In this document: positions 21,432 to 29,889 of the stretch, piece after piece
How the letters are laid out: each line of letters begins with the position of its first letter
Numbering within the stretch: position 1 is the first letter of the stretch
Virus record (IMG/VR): IMGVR_UViG_3300017971_000442
Coordinates: 1-42,678 of that record
Direction: 5' to 3' (one strand)
DNA: 42,678 bases
DNA from: a virus
Made by a program: the position numbers and the translations under genes
The notes under the pieces: model-generated
What the model saw: the letters and a program-made list of their open reading frames with translations, nothing else
Databases searched by the model: none
What the model was told of the DNA's origin: nothing

Positions 21432-21698
21432 ATGAAATTCTATTGTGCTACACTAGTCAAGATGGATTCGGTGGAAGATCCGGTGTATCCTCTTGAGAAG
21501 CAGCATAGTCAACCTGGTACTGTATTTGAAGGTATGTTTCATCAACTTCCAGAAGTCGGCAGACATTTTCTGTTTGCTAGAGAAGGGAAGTTCGGTAAAC
21601 TATTACAGACATCTATGGTACAGAAGATTGAAAGTGCTAATGATGACGTGGTGACGTTTCACACGTATAATTCGATTTACAAACTAATGATTAAGTGA
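21432..21698 (+). CDS. Small hypothetical protein
   Basis: An 88-residue protein from ATG 21432, one base after the ligase stop; ATG 21423 is an alternative. The second half (VGRHFLFAREGKF, TSMVQKIESANDDVVTFHTYNSIYKL) is a beta-rich module of a kind recurring in small phage proteins, as I recall. Function unknown. Confidence 0.6.
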   Translation: MKFYCATLVKMDSVEDPVYPLEKQHSQPGTVFEGMFHQLPEVGRHFLFAREGKFGKLLQTSMVQKIESANDDVVTFHTYNSIYKLMIK

Positions 21699-22021
21699 TG
21701 AAAAAGATCAGATGGGGAGCGGATAAGTCTCCACAAGAACCAACTAAAACTCATGTTGGTAATGCTGATCCAGCTCCTCCGAAGGAAAAGCCTATGCTGC
21801 GACCGGAGCATAAGAAGCAAATCGAGGATAACTGGCTCTCAATAGCAAAGGATCTTACTCATATGGGTAAGCCTATTACTCCTGGTACAAAGACGTATCG
21901 GAGACTTCAACGATTGTATTTTGCCGGTGCATTTAATACTCTTAATGCATGTGGTATTCGTCAACCGCCCAATTGGATGATTGGGATGATGGGTGATCGT
22001 GATTGTATAACTCTTGATTAA
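21698..22021 (+). CDS. Hypothetical protein
   Basis: A 107-residue protein; ATG 21698 shares its A with the previous TGA. A proline-rich N-terminus is followed by helices with a conserved-looking TKTYRRLQRLYFAGAFNTL segment. No family was recognised. Confidence 0.6.
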   Translation: MKKIRWGADKSPQEPTKTHVGNADPAPPKEKPMLRPEHKKQIEDNWLSIAKDLTHMGKPITPGTKTYRRLQRLYFAGAFNTLNACGIRQPPNWMIGMMGDRDCITLD

Positions 22022-22025
22022 CAAA

Positions 22026-22736
22026 ATGATGGTAGAAAGTTATTTGAACAAGGAACTCTCGGATGTCACATTCGAGACAGAGAAGCTCGATGAATGGAGA
22101 CAAAAGATGGAGGAGCTAGGATTAACTAAACAGCTTGAACTAGCTAAAGGTAGTCTTAGTCCTGTACCTTATCCGTTCATGAATGAGCACATGCTAAGGG
22201 TATGTGAAACACTATGTCCTACAAAGACAACTCTCGAAGAGTTCTCAGCTATACCGCTTCCTCTCGAAGCTTTGAATGATGTAGCGTTATCAATAAAAGA
22301 GGACTATTTTGATGAACTTGAAATATGGTGGGATAATGAATCACCTGATCCTTTTATAATCGGTATTCGTGGAGAGCGTTATTATGCCTATGAGAAAGGT
22401 ACTTATAATCATCTTAAAAATGCTGAAGGTAGAGACATGACTTTCAAAACTAAGCAAATGGCTCTAGATCATCTTGAAGCTGTAGGTATTGATGATAAGT
22501 ACACTGTGTCAAGAAAAGATAACCGTGACTTAAATCGGTACATGGTTGCTCGTTTTGGTGATGAGCTGAAACCATGGAATGAGCTAGTAGAACTTGCGAT
22601 TGAAAGGTTTACTAAGAATACAACGATGGATCTTCGTGACAAGATTGATAAGCTTCAACATAAGTTGGACAAGATCGTGAACAACGCGGAGATGTACATC
22701 ATGGGTAAGAAGAACCGATATGAAGTAACAGACTGA
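22026..22736 (+). CDS. Hypothetical protein
   Basis: A 236-residue protein from ATG 22026 (22029 also possible). It is acidic and mixed alpha/beta, with a central beta region (DPFIIGIRGERYYAYEKGTYNH) and a C-terminal helix (MDLRDKIDKLQHKLDKIVNNAE) of coiled-coil character. It lies between ligase and the SF2 helicase, so a role in replication is plausible, but no motif shows one. Confidence 0.6.
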   Translation: MMVESYLNKELSDVTFETEKLDEWRQKMEELGLTKQLELAKGSLSPVPYPFMNEHMLRVCETLCPTKTTLEEFSAIPLPLEALNDVALSIKEDYFDELEIWWDNESPDPFIIGIRGERYYAYEKGTYNHLKNAEGRDMTFKTKQMALDHLEAVGIDDKYTVSRKDNRDLNRYMVARFGDELKPWNELVELAIERFTKNTTMDLRDKIDKLQHKLDKIVNNAEMYIMGKKNRYEVTD

Positions 22737-23065
22737 TGAAAATCCATGTACCAGAAGAATTTCAGATCTTCCTAGAAAATGCTGAAAACATAGTTAGTGA
22801 GTATGAAGATGCGGATGGTTTACCCGATTTATATCGGGTGACATCCGATCTTGCTAAGTTTCAGTACTATCTTAGAGGAAGACTACATGAACTCGAAGCT
22901 GTTGTAGAGAGTCTTAAAGGTGTCGAGATTGACATTATAGATGAACTACATGCAGAATATGCAAATAAGGTCAAGGCGATTAGTAGCCTGATAATAACCT
23001 GCTCGAATTTATCTAATCTTGTACACGATGCTGTCAATCCAGGATATCTATCGGAAGAAGGATGA
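22736..23065 (+). CDS. Helical hypothetical protein
   Basis: A 109-residue acidic, mostly helical protein (FQIFLENAENIVSEYED, YYLRGRLHELEAVVESLKGVE). Start overlaps the preceding TGA by 1 bp; its end overlaps the helicase gene by 38 bp. It could be a small partner of the helicase, based on the overlap alone. Confidence 0.6.
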   Translation: MKIHVPEEFQIFLENAENIVSEYEDADGLPDLYRVTSDLAKFQYYLRGRLHELEAVVESLKGVEIDIIDELHAEYANKVKAISSLIITCSNLSNLVHDAVNPGYLSEEG

Positions 23066-24572
23066 GTTGCAAAGTAGTGCTTTTAAGACTTGGGTCGAAG
23101 CTGGTGCTCGTGGCGTTTTTGTATGGGCCACTGGTGTTGGTAAAACTCGTCTTGCGACGCATTATGCAATTCCCCGGATGAACGAAAAGGCTCCCGGTTT
23201 GACAACTAATGTTGTAATACCTAAAACTTTTCTCAAGGAAGCTTGGGAGGGTACAGGTAGACAGAAAGGTTATATTCAGCAAGAAGGACTCAAAGACGTC
23301 GAGGCTTGGGTAGTGAACAGCTACGTGAAGCAACGTCATGCTAATTCGCTGTTAGTGCTGGACGAAATCCACCGATACAGCAACGAGGAGACTGCTCAGT
23401 TCCGCAGAGTACTTGACGTTACGAAAGCTCCTTATGTACTAGGTTTAACGGCAACCTTAACCAAAGAGCAAGAGAAATTCCTAGCTGCCAGAGGCATACC
23501 TGTCCTTGGCACTATTACAACTAGGGATGCTGAAGCTATGGGACTTATTAGTCCATATAAGGTTTACAATATACCAGTACAGTTATCAGATACCGATCGA
23601 CAACTTGAACGTGAAATACATGATCAATTCGTGCATTTCGCTAGTAAGTTTAATCGTGACCGGGATCTTGCATTCGAGTGTGCTAGTTCCATTAATCCCA
23701 GATGGAACCCTTTGACAGAACAGTGGTATGATCCACCTGCTGCAAAGTATGCACGAGATATGGGATGGAACGGTATTCCACTGGAAGAAGCAGTGCAGAA
23801 TTACAGGCATAGAAAAGCGGCTCCTCGCGGAGCAAGAGGTGCTATATCTATCTGGGAAGATGAACACGATGATTTCGAGTTTACTCCTAGTAAGATTAAT
23901 TATTATGCACAACGCTATATTAAGTTTATGAACGCAAGGCAGGATTTCCTGCATACTGCTGTCAATAAGTTAGAGATGGTACAGAAGATCGTGAACCAGT
24001 TTCCCGATAAGAAGATCATTGTGTTCAGTCAGCGAACTATATTTGCTGATCGTATAACTAATATGCTTGGAAACCGTGCCCGTAGCTATCACTCAAATCT
24101 TGAGTCTAGTATAATGTATGATGATAAAGGTGCGGTCATCACATATAAGAGTGGTGCTAAGAAAGGTCAGCCTAAGATGTTCGGAGTAAAGTCCTTGAAG
24201 GATCAAATACTCTCCGACTTTAGGGCAGGCAAGTTTAATGTTCTTAGTACAGCTCTTGCACTAGATGAAGGATTTGATGTTGAGGGTATTGATATGGCTA
24301 TCATTGCTAGTGCTACTAGTAAGGATCGTCAGAACACACAACGTATTGGTAGAGCGATTCGTGCTCAAGAAGGCAAAGTAGCTGTTATCGTCAATCTGTT
24401 CGTTCCGGACAGTCAAGATGTTACATGGCTGGAGAGCCGACAAAAGTATGATAAGCCTGCCAGATTAATTAAGGACGTAACTGAAATCAATTTTGATCAT
24501 GAGGAAGGTAGAGTTATTGCAACTAAAACTCAAGCTGGCAAATCTGGTAACAAAAGGATTGCTAAGTTTTGA
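23028..24572 (+). CDS. SF2 DNA helicase (UvsW/DEAD-like)
   Basis: A 514-residue helicase from ATG 23028. Motif I ATGVGKT is at residues 34-40, motif II LDEIH at 111-115 and motif III GLTATL at 139-144. A second RecA-like lobe has KKIIVFSQR (motif IV area), STALALDEGFDVEGIDMAI (motif V) and NTQRIGRAIRA (motif VI). This is the architecture of helicases such as T4 UvsW that act on branched DNA. A long insert between lobes (about residues 185-310) is not typical and has no known domain. It sits in the replication operon. Confidence 0.92.
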   Translation: MLSIQDIYRKKDELQSSAFKTWVEAGARGVFVWATGVGKTRLATHYAIPRMNEKAPGLTTNVVIPKTFLKEAWEGTGRQKGYIQQEGLKDVEAWVVNSYVKQRHANSLLVLDEIHRYSNEETAQFRRVLDVTKAPYVLGLTATLTKEQEKFLAARGIPVLGTITTRDAEAMGLISPYKVYNIPVQLSDTDRQLEREIHDQFVHFASKFNRDRDLAFECASSINPRWNPLTEQWYDPPAAKYARDMGWNGIPLEEAVQNYRHRKAAPRGARGAISIWEDEHDDFEFTPSKINYYAQRYIKFMNARQDFLHTAVNKLEMVQKIVNQFPDKKIIVFSQRTIFADRITNMLGNRARSYHSNLESSIMYDDKGAVITYKSGAKKGQPKMFGVKSLKDQILSDFRAGKFNVLSTALALDEGFDVEGIDMAIIASATSKDRQNTQRIGRAIRAQEGKVAVIVNLFVPDSQDVTWLESRQKYDKPARLIKDVTEINFDHEEGRVIATKTQAGKSGNKRIAKF

Positions 24573-24732
24573 GACTCCTGATGACGAACTATTAGAAACG
24601 TACCGAAACTATTATACGAACAATTTGAATACGGACGAAGAAATACGAACAATGTATGAAGAACTGTATTATGATAACTATGCAAGGCGTGTAGGTCATG
24701 GTGCAGTAGTTGAATTTCCTGAAGATTATTAA
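24499..24732 (+). CDS. Small acidic protein
   Basis: The C-terminal part (TPDDELLETYRNYYTNNLNTD onward) is an acidic helical peptide that reads as real coding sequence. The start is uncertain: ATG 24499 overlaps the helicase by 74 bp, while TTG 24558 overlaps by 15 bp. TTG starts are rare in this type of phage. Function unknown. Confidence 0.5.
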   Translation: MRKVELLQLKLKLANLVTKGLLSFETPDDELLETYRNYYTNNLNTDEEIRTMYEELYYDNYARRVGHGAVVEFPEDY

Positions 24733-24736
24733 GATT

Positions 24737-25306
24737 ATGTTCGTAGACTTCGACAGATACGTCAAGTATCTTGGGGATCATAAAATGACTCCCGCACAAT
24801 TTGCTTTTTGTTGGATGCTTCACTTTAGGGACATGAAGAACTTTAACCTCTATCAAGAGAAGGTCGGCCCGTTTTATGCGGAGGAGATAGAAGACCTGAT
24901 AGAGCGTGATTATGTTCTGAATACTTTCCCTGGAAGTGATAATTTTAGGATGGCTAGTCTCTCAGTTACTGGAAAGTTTGCTGATGAGATATTGATCATG
25001 GATGAGATGGAAGCTCTCGATGAACTCATAGCAGTCTATCCGAAATACTTCTTCATTGAACGCAAGCGGATATTTACAACTGCTTGTGATCTTGATACTC
25101 TCGCTAGAGTCTATGCTCGCATTATCAATAAAGATAAGATACTCCACAAGATGATAGTGGAGCGAACGAAAAAGGCGGCGGACATGATGGAGAGAGGTGA
25201 GGTAACTCATATGAAGATAGATAAGTATATCAAAGGACGTGTATGGAAGTCCATACCGACTGATGAAGATTTAGCTGATGATGACCTAATTGACATACGT
25301 GGATGA
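24737..25306 (+). CDS. Hypothetical protein, possible replication accessory
   Basis: A 189-residue protein from ATG 24737. The first 80 residues look like a small helical DNA-binding-type domain (MTPAQFAFCWMLHFRDMKNFNLYQ, then EEIEDLIERDYV), and the rest is helical. It is coupled to the DnaB-like gene (ATG four bases before its stop), so it may assist helicase loading; that is inference from position. Confidence 0.55.
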   Translation: MFVDFDRYVKYLGDHKMTPAQFAFCWMLHFRDMKNFNLYQEKVGPFYAEEIEDLIERDYVLNTFPGSDNFRMASLSVTGKFADEILIMDEMEALDELIAVYPKYFFIERKRIFTTACDLDTLARVYARIINKDKILHKMIVERTKKAADMMERGEVTHMKIDKYIKGRVWKSIPTDEDLADDDLIDIRG

Positions 25307-26442
25307 AAGCATCAGAACTAATATTGGATGAAGTTGATAAGGGACTTGCAGGTGCGTATGATGGTATTAGGGTACAGAGTATGCCCATGCTGTCAGAAGA
25401 TCTCGGTGGAATACAGCCGGGTCGATATGATCTAATCGGTGGTAACACTGGTACAGGTAAGACTGCTTTCGTAGACTGGTTCTACATACTAGCACCTCTT
25501 GCTGAACTGTATCGTGAAGATACAGATGAAGACTTTGACCTGAATGTACTCTACTTCTCGATGGAGATACCGATGAAACGGAAGTTAGCTAAGTGGATGT
25601 GTTTATGGCTATATATTAAATATGGTATAGTTATGGACTTCAAACAGTTGCTCTCTTTCAATAAGAAGAGGTTAGATCCTGAGATATACAACCTAGTGAG
25701 AATGGAGTTGCCGTTCTTTGACTGGATCTTGGATAAAGTACACTTCATTGAAGGTACTCGTAATCCGATCTCGATAAAAATCTATGTAGATAATTTTGCT
25801 GAAGATAACGGCAAGAAGATTTACTATGATTCTAAGAATCCGGATAAGAAGTTATACCAATGGTCAGATGTTGAAGGACGGAAGGACGTGATGAACTGGC
25901 GTGCGAAGTACGTGCCGAATGATGAGAAGAAGATAGTGCAGGTGGTGACAGACCATATTGGACTCATGCGGACGATGAAAGATCACAATAAGAAGGCCAC
26001 GCTAGATGTACACTCGGCCAACTGTGTCGAGTATCGCAACCTTTACAACTATTCTCCTATTAATGTTAGTCAGTTTAATCGGGATTTGGCTGACATCCAA
26101 CGCAAGAAGCACGCAGAATTGACGCCTCAGATAGAGGACTTTAAGGAGACGGGTAACACGCAAGAAGATGCGGACACCGTAATAGCTCTCTTTAATCCGG
26201 CTAGGTATAATCTACCTAGTTATAGAAGGTGGCAAGTAACGCGTCTACGGAATCGGTTCCGATCACTCACCGTACTAAAGAATAGGAACGGCGAGGATAA
26301 TATGATGTTCGGAATGCGGTTCATAGGAGAAAATGGTCACTTTGCAGAGCTTCCGTCTGGCCAAGCTATGGCTGACAATGCAAGGTACTATGACGTAGCA
26401 ATGGACTTGGAAAACAGAATAATTCCTAGATTAGATGGCTGA
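25303..26442 (+). CDS. DnaB-like replicative helicase (SF4)
   Basis: A 379-residue helicase of the RecA-like SF4 family. Walker A GGNTGTGKT is at residues 46-54; FSMEIPMKRKLAKW (about 86-100) matches the motif after the H1a region; Walker B is VVTDHIGL near 213-220; QFNRDLADIQ contains the H4-type Q/R; KETGNTQEDADTVI near 283-296 corresponds to the conserved ADxV segment. There is no N-terminal DnaB collar domain: the protein begins at the ATPase, unlike cellular DnaB. It unwinds the fork ahead of polymerase with the primase encoded at 28861. Confidence 0.9.
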   Translation: MKASELILDEVDKGLAGAYDGIRVQSMPMLSEDLGGIQPGRYDLIGGNTGTGKTAFVDWFYILAPLAELYREDTDEDFDLNVLYFSMEIPMKRKLAKWMCLWLYIKYGIVMDFKQLLSFNKKRLDPEIYNLVRMELPFFDWILDKVHFIEGTRNPISIKIYVDNFAEDNGKKIYYDSKNPDKKLYQWSDVEGRKDVMNWRAKYVPNDEKKIVQVVTDHIGLMRTMKDHNKKATLDVHSANCVEYRNLYNYSPINVSQFNRDLADIQRKKHAELTPQIEDFKETGNTQEDADTVIALFNPARYNLPSYRRWQVTRLRNRFRSLTVLKNRNGEDNMMFGMRFIGENGHFAELPSGQAMADNARYYDVAMDLENRIIPRLDG

Positions 26443-27127
26443 AGTATTATTTATTTATGGCCCAAGTGGCCACGGCAAATCGACTGGAGCACGAACGCTC
26501 CCACCAGAAGATACTGTTTATATAAATGCTGACAGAAAGGATCTCCCTTGGAGAGGTGCTAGAAAGCAGTATAAGACAGTCCCTGGTGCTAATGGCTATC
26601 CTGATTTTGATAAGAGTAATTATTATGAACCTTCGCAAGCTACATCTGTCCGAGCGATTATTGATCACTTTAAGAATGATCCGCGTCAGTACATAGTGTA
26701 CGACACGTTCACTCACCTGTTGATCAACAACTTTGTGGAACGAATAAAAGAGAAGTCATGGGATAAGTTCAATGATTTCGCAAAGGACACAAAGGACATC
26801 TTGGACATGTTGCGAGACCTACCCGATGGAAAGAGGGTAGTTGTGTTGGGTCATAATTTTACAGATTACGATTCAGGTGGTAACAAAGTGGATAAGGTAC
26901 GAACGATTGGTAAGTTACTCGATGAGAAGATCGAGATACCGTCGATGTTTACTGTCGTACTATACCCCTTTGTTAACCGAAAGAAGGATGAAGCAGAGTA
27001 TGGTGTCTATACTCAAAGTAATGGTACTAACTTTGCTAAAAGTCCTATGGGTATGTTTGAGTATCAAGAACCTAATGATTACCTTGCTCTATTCGAGAAA
27101 ATGCACTCGTATTATGAGGGCGATTAG
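26435..27127 (+). CDS. RecA-fold ATPase (AAA_24/Sak4-like)
   Basis: A 230-residue P-loop ATPase with GPSGHGKS at residues 9-16 and IVYDT (Walker B) at 87-91. VVVLGHNF near 132-139 is the strand expected after Walker B. This small single-domain RecA-like architecture is that of phage nucleotide-binding proteins such as Sak4, a single-strand annealing recombinase, though the sequence alone does not prove annealing activity. It overlaps the helicase gene by 8 bp and is the last gene of the operon. Confidence 0.85.
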   Translation: MAEVLFIYGPSGHGKSTGARTLPPEDTVYINADRKDLPWRGARKQYKTVPGANGYPDFDKSNYYEPSQATSVRAIIDHFKNDPRQYIVYDTFTHLLINNFVERIKEKSWDKFNDFAKDTKDILDMLRDLPDGKRVVVLGHNFTDYDSGGNKVDKVRTIGKLLDEKIEIPSMFTVVLYPFVNRKKDEAEYGVYTQSNGTNFAKSPMGMFEYQEPNDYLALFEKMHSYYEGD

Positions 27128-27156
27128 TTGCAAAAGTCATAAGGTCTTTGTATATT
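27128..27156 (+). promoter_or_regulatory. Promoter candidate (TTGCAA-17-TATATT)
   Basis: TTGCAA 27128-27133, 17 bp, TATATT 27151-27156. The -35 overlaps the end of the preceding gene, and transcription would start near 27163, before the 27221 start. Same hexamers and spacing as at 16590, with GTCATA shared in the spacer. Confidence 0.7.
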
Positions 27157-27220
27157 AGTACCACAATTCAAGCAGTAAACAATTCAATTTTCTAATAACT
27201 AAATTTTAATTACTAGTAGT

Positions 27221-27850
27221 ATGTTAAATCTGAAAGCCGCTAAGGTTCAAACCAAGAAGTACGTCAGAGACGTCGTGAATGTTAAGAGAGGACAAGACTT
27301 CGACTTCAAGTATAGGTCGTACTGGTCTAATCAAGGTGCACAAAAGGCAGAAGAAGCAGGTGAAGAATTTACTCCTTCGTTGCGCCACGAGTTTCGTATC
27401 TCTGATGAATGGTTTGAGAAGCTTGGTCTTGTTGATCACTCTATGACTCACCTTGAAATTCCTGGTGAAGACGGAGAGACAATCGGTGCGGTAGCGTTGG
27501 CTATCCTGCCGGAAGGTGACGATCTTGCAACATTCTTCGTACAGAAGGAGCGCAAGGACGGAACCAAGCTGGAAAAGAACCCGAACTTTACTGGTTCTTA
27601 TCTGGAAGGTGCTTTAGCTGAAGCTGGTATTATCATCGTTCCCGTTGAGGAAGGCGATGAAATCATCAATGAGGAGAACATTGGTGTCAACCAGAAACTG
27701 ACGCTTGAGTATGCTTGCGATGTAGCCTCTATCGTTGAAGGTAGTGAAGACTACATGGAAGAGGTTAAGAAGGGTATTCCTATCTACGAAGTTGTTGTAG
27801 ATGATAAGGATTACGAAACTGATGAAGAAGCAGCCGACGACGCTGAATAA
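27221..27850 (+). CDS. Hypothetical acidic protein in the SSB transcript
   Basis: A 209-residue acidic protein (many E and D, acidic tail ETDEEAADDAE). It begins with an alpha/beta domain with a strand pair (KKYVRDVVNVKRGQDFDFK) and a central region (DDLATFFVQKERKDG). The acidic tail suggests a partner of DNA-binding proteins or DNA mimicry. It is transcribed from its own promoter and followed by a terminator, so expression is likely high. No family was recognised. Confidence 0.6.
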   Translation: MLNLKAAKVQTKKYVRDVVNVKRGQDFDFKYRSYWSNQGAQKAEEAGEEFTPSLRHEFRISDEWFEKLGLVDHSMTHLEIPGEDGETIGAVALAILPEGDDLATFFVQKERKDGTKLEKNPNFTGSYLEGALAEAGIIIVPVEEGDEIINEENIGVNQKLTLEYACDVASIVEGSEDYMEEVKKGIPIYEVVVDDKDYETDEEAADDAE

Positions 27851-27872
27851 GAACCGCATCAAAACCTATTAT

Positions 27873-27905
27873 CAAGGGGGGCAAACCTGCTCCCCTTGTT
27901 TTATC
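27873..27905 (+). terminator. Intrinsic terminator
   Basis: CAAGGGG-G-GCA, loop AACC, TGC-T-CCCCTTG then TTTTATCT. Eleven pairs including one G-T. Confidence 0.85.
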
Positions 27906-27940
27906 TCTAAAATTATTTACTAACAATTTAATACGTACAA

Positions 27941-28798
27941 ATGGCGTTTAATAGTGGAAATAGTTCTGATGAACAAGTAATTGTAACCAGAAAACTTTAC
28001 ACTGGCCTCGCTGATTTTCGTATTGCCGCTGTTAATCCTACTCAGAAACAAGCTGAAAAGCTAGGGATTAACATGACTAAGGAGCCTACTTATCTTGGTA
28101 AAGATAAAGAAGGTAATCCTCAATGTCGTGTTGACTTCTGGCTCAAGGAAAAGACGGGTTTGATCCCGTTGACCAAGATCAGCTTCTTCTTGAATAGCAA
28201 GGCAGCGTTCTCTGAAAAGAGTGGCAAGACGATGTTCATTAACAAGGCAGGTGAAACTGGTTGGGGACTCAGTCTGGATGATCTATCTAATGATTCAAAG
28301 ATGGATTGGTTCAATACTGATGGTGCACGTGAGGCTCTAAGAGGTGAAGGCGAACTTACTGACTTTATAAAAGCATTCTTGAATATTAATCCAAGAGAAG
28401 AAGGTCTGGAAGCTCGTTTTGAGACTGTTGACAAGATGGCATCTAAAGGTGACATCAAGGAACTTAGAGACATCGTGAACGAATGGGAAGGAAACGAGAT
28501 CCGATTGCTATGTGGAGTTAAGGAAAGTGATGGTAATTACTACCAAGACTTCTTCTTCGGTTACTTTGGTCGACCAAGTGTTACTGGTTACAAAGGATGG
28601 AAGAAAGCAATTAGTAATGATTTCAGTGGTATCGAGAATGAGAGGTATGCCAAAGTTGCTTTTGGTAACTCACTCGAACTAACAGAGTTCATTGAATCTG
28701 CCGACGTAGGAGGACCGAGTAGTGATGGTATTACTGCTCCGGGTACTGTTCCACAAGGACAGCCCAATCCTGCTGCTAAGGATGATGTACCATTTTAG
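27941..28798 (+). CDS. Single-stranded DNA-binding protein (gp32-like size)
   Basis: A 285-residue protein. Identity is from context and its tail: the last 30 residues are flexible (GGPSSDG, GTVPQGQPNPAAK) and end K-D-D-V-P-F, a near copy of the acidic tip of bacterial SSB (D-D-x-P-F) that recruits repair and replication proteins. The core is mixed with beta segments (CRVDFWLKEKTGLIPLTKISF, IRLLCGVKESDGNYYQDFFFG) compatible with an OB fold. It is placed between the polymerase operon and the primase, and it has its own terminator. The core is not a clear match to bacterial SSB. Confidence 0.8.
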   Translation: MAFNSGNSSDEQVIVTRKLYTGLADFRIAAVNPTQKQAEKLGINMTKEPTYLGKDKEGNPQCRVDFWLKEKTGLIPLTKISFFLNSKAAFSEKSGKTMFINKAGETGWGLSLDDLSNDSKMDWFNTDGAREALRGEGELTDFIKAFLNINPREEGLEARFETVDKMASKGDIKELRDIVNEWEGNEIRLLCGVKESDGNYYQDFFFGYFGRPSVTGYKGWKKAISNDFSGIENERYAKVAFGNSLELTEFIESADVGGPSSDGITAPGTVPQGQPNPAAKDDVPF

Positions 28799-28818
28799 CG
28801 GATACCCGCTGATGTTTT

Positions 28819-28848
28819 GGGAGGGCAGCAATGCTCTCCCTTCTTTTA
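28819..28848 (+). terminator. Intrinsic terminator
   Basis: GGGAG-G-GCA, loop GCAA, TGC-T-CTCCC then TTCTTTTAAT. Nearly the same plan as the terminator at 27873. Confidence 0.85.
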
Positions 28849-28860
28849 ATCAATAATACT

Positions 28861-29889
28861 ATGTCGTTTAAGCGAGGTCTTGTTTTAACAAAGGAGGCTA
28901 TCTTAGACAGGGTGCGCGAGGAGGATATATTTGCTCGCTACTTCATGCCTGTTGAATACGACGTCGATCTTCGTAACCCTTGGAGAGATGATGAAGATCC
29001 CGGATGTCGTTTTTATATCCACAAACATACAGGTCGTATTCGATTCAAAGACTTTAGTCACGGTCACAACTGGGATTGTTTTGACGTTGCTCAAATTGAA
29101 TCGGAGACGGAGAACTTCCAAGAGACGTTACGTGTCATTGCAGTTGATTTCAAATTGATTAGTGGTGACTCCATGACACCACCTCTTAGCGGATCACAAA
29201 ACCAAGCTAATGAGAGACGGGTGCCAGTGAGGAAGTACATCTATGTAGAAGGATGGAATACTTACTATACGTGGGATCAGTTGCGATACTGGGAACGTTA
29301 TCATGTTACTGGTAGAGAACTGGAATCAATGCACGTGTACAACTTTAAAAGGTGTACCATAGTTGAAGTCTACGAAGATGGTGAAGAAGTAAAGAAACCT
29401 CTATACTCTAGTCGAGATGAGCTGAAGTTTGCTTACTACTTTGGTAACAAGGAATGGAAGATTTACTATCCAGAGCGTTCTAAAGGTGACGTTCGTTTTA
29501 TTCAGGTTGATGGTGGCTTAATGCAGGGTTGGGAATACCTGCCCTCTAAGGGTGATCGAGTAATTATTACGAAGTCGTATAAGGACGTTGTTTGTTTGCG
29601 TGGTATTGGTGTACCTGCTATTGCTCCACAGTCTGAAAATATTGTTGTTCCCAAAGGCATTGTTACTGGTCTAGAGGCCCGCTTTGATCATGTCTATATC
29701 TTATATGATAATGATCTACCTGGTCTTAAAGCCGCAGCAAACAATGTAATTGCACATCCAAATCTTATCCCTCTAGTCTTTGCTGGAGAAGAACCTAAGG
29801 ATTATTCCGACAATGTTGAAAAGCACGGTAAGACTAAGATGAGGGATGTAATGTATAAAATGTTTAAATATCATGAAGGTGAAAAATGA
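28861..29889 (+). CDS. DnaG-type primase with TOPRIM domain
   Basis: A 342-residue primase from ATG 28861; the upstream start at 28831 lies in the terminator. The N-terminal part (about 45-80) looks like a reduced zinc-binding domain: C49, H54, H56, H67, H69, C73. TOPRIM is at about 228-295: VIITKSYKDVVCLRGIGVPA, then VYILYDNDLPGLKAA (D-N-D). The Glu expected before the Y-x-D of TOPRIM (E-G-Y-x-D) is replaced (T-K-S-Y-K-D), which may be a phage-specific variant or affect catalysis. It works with the DnaB-like helicase to start Okazaki fragments. Confidence 0.85.
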   Translation: MSFKRGLVLTKEAILDRVREEDIFARYFMPVEYDVDLRNPWRDDEDPGCRFYIHKHTGRIRFKDFSHGHNWDCFDVAQIESETENFQETLRVIAVDFKLISGDSMTPPLSGSQNQANERRVPVRKYIYVEGWNTYYTWDQLRYWERYHVTGRELESMHVYNFKRCTIVEVYEDGEEVKKPLYSSRDELKFAYYFGNKEWKIYYPERSKGDVRFIQVDGGLMQGWEYLPSKGDRVIITKSYKDVVCLRGIGVPAIAPQSENIVVPKGIVTGLEARFDHVYILYDNDLPGLKAAANNVIAHPNLIPLVFAGEEPKDYSDNVEKHGKTKMRDVMYKMFKYHEGEK

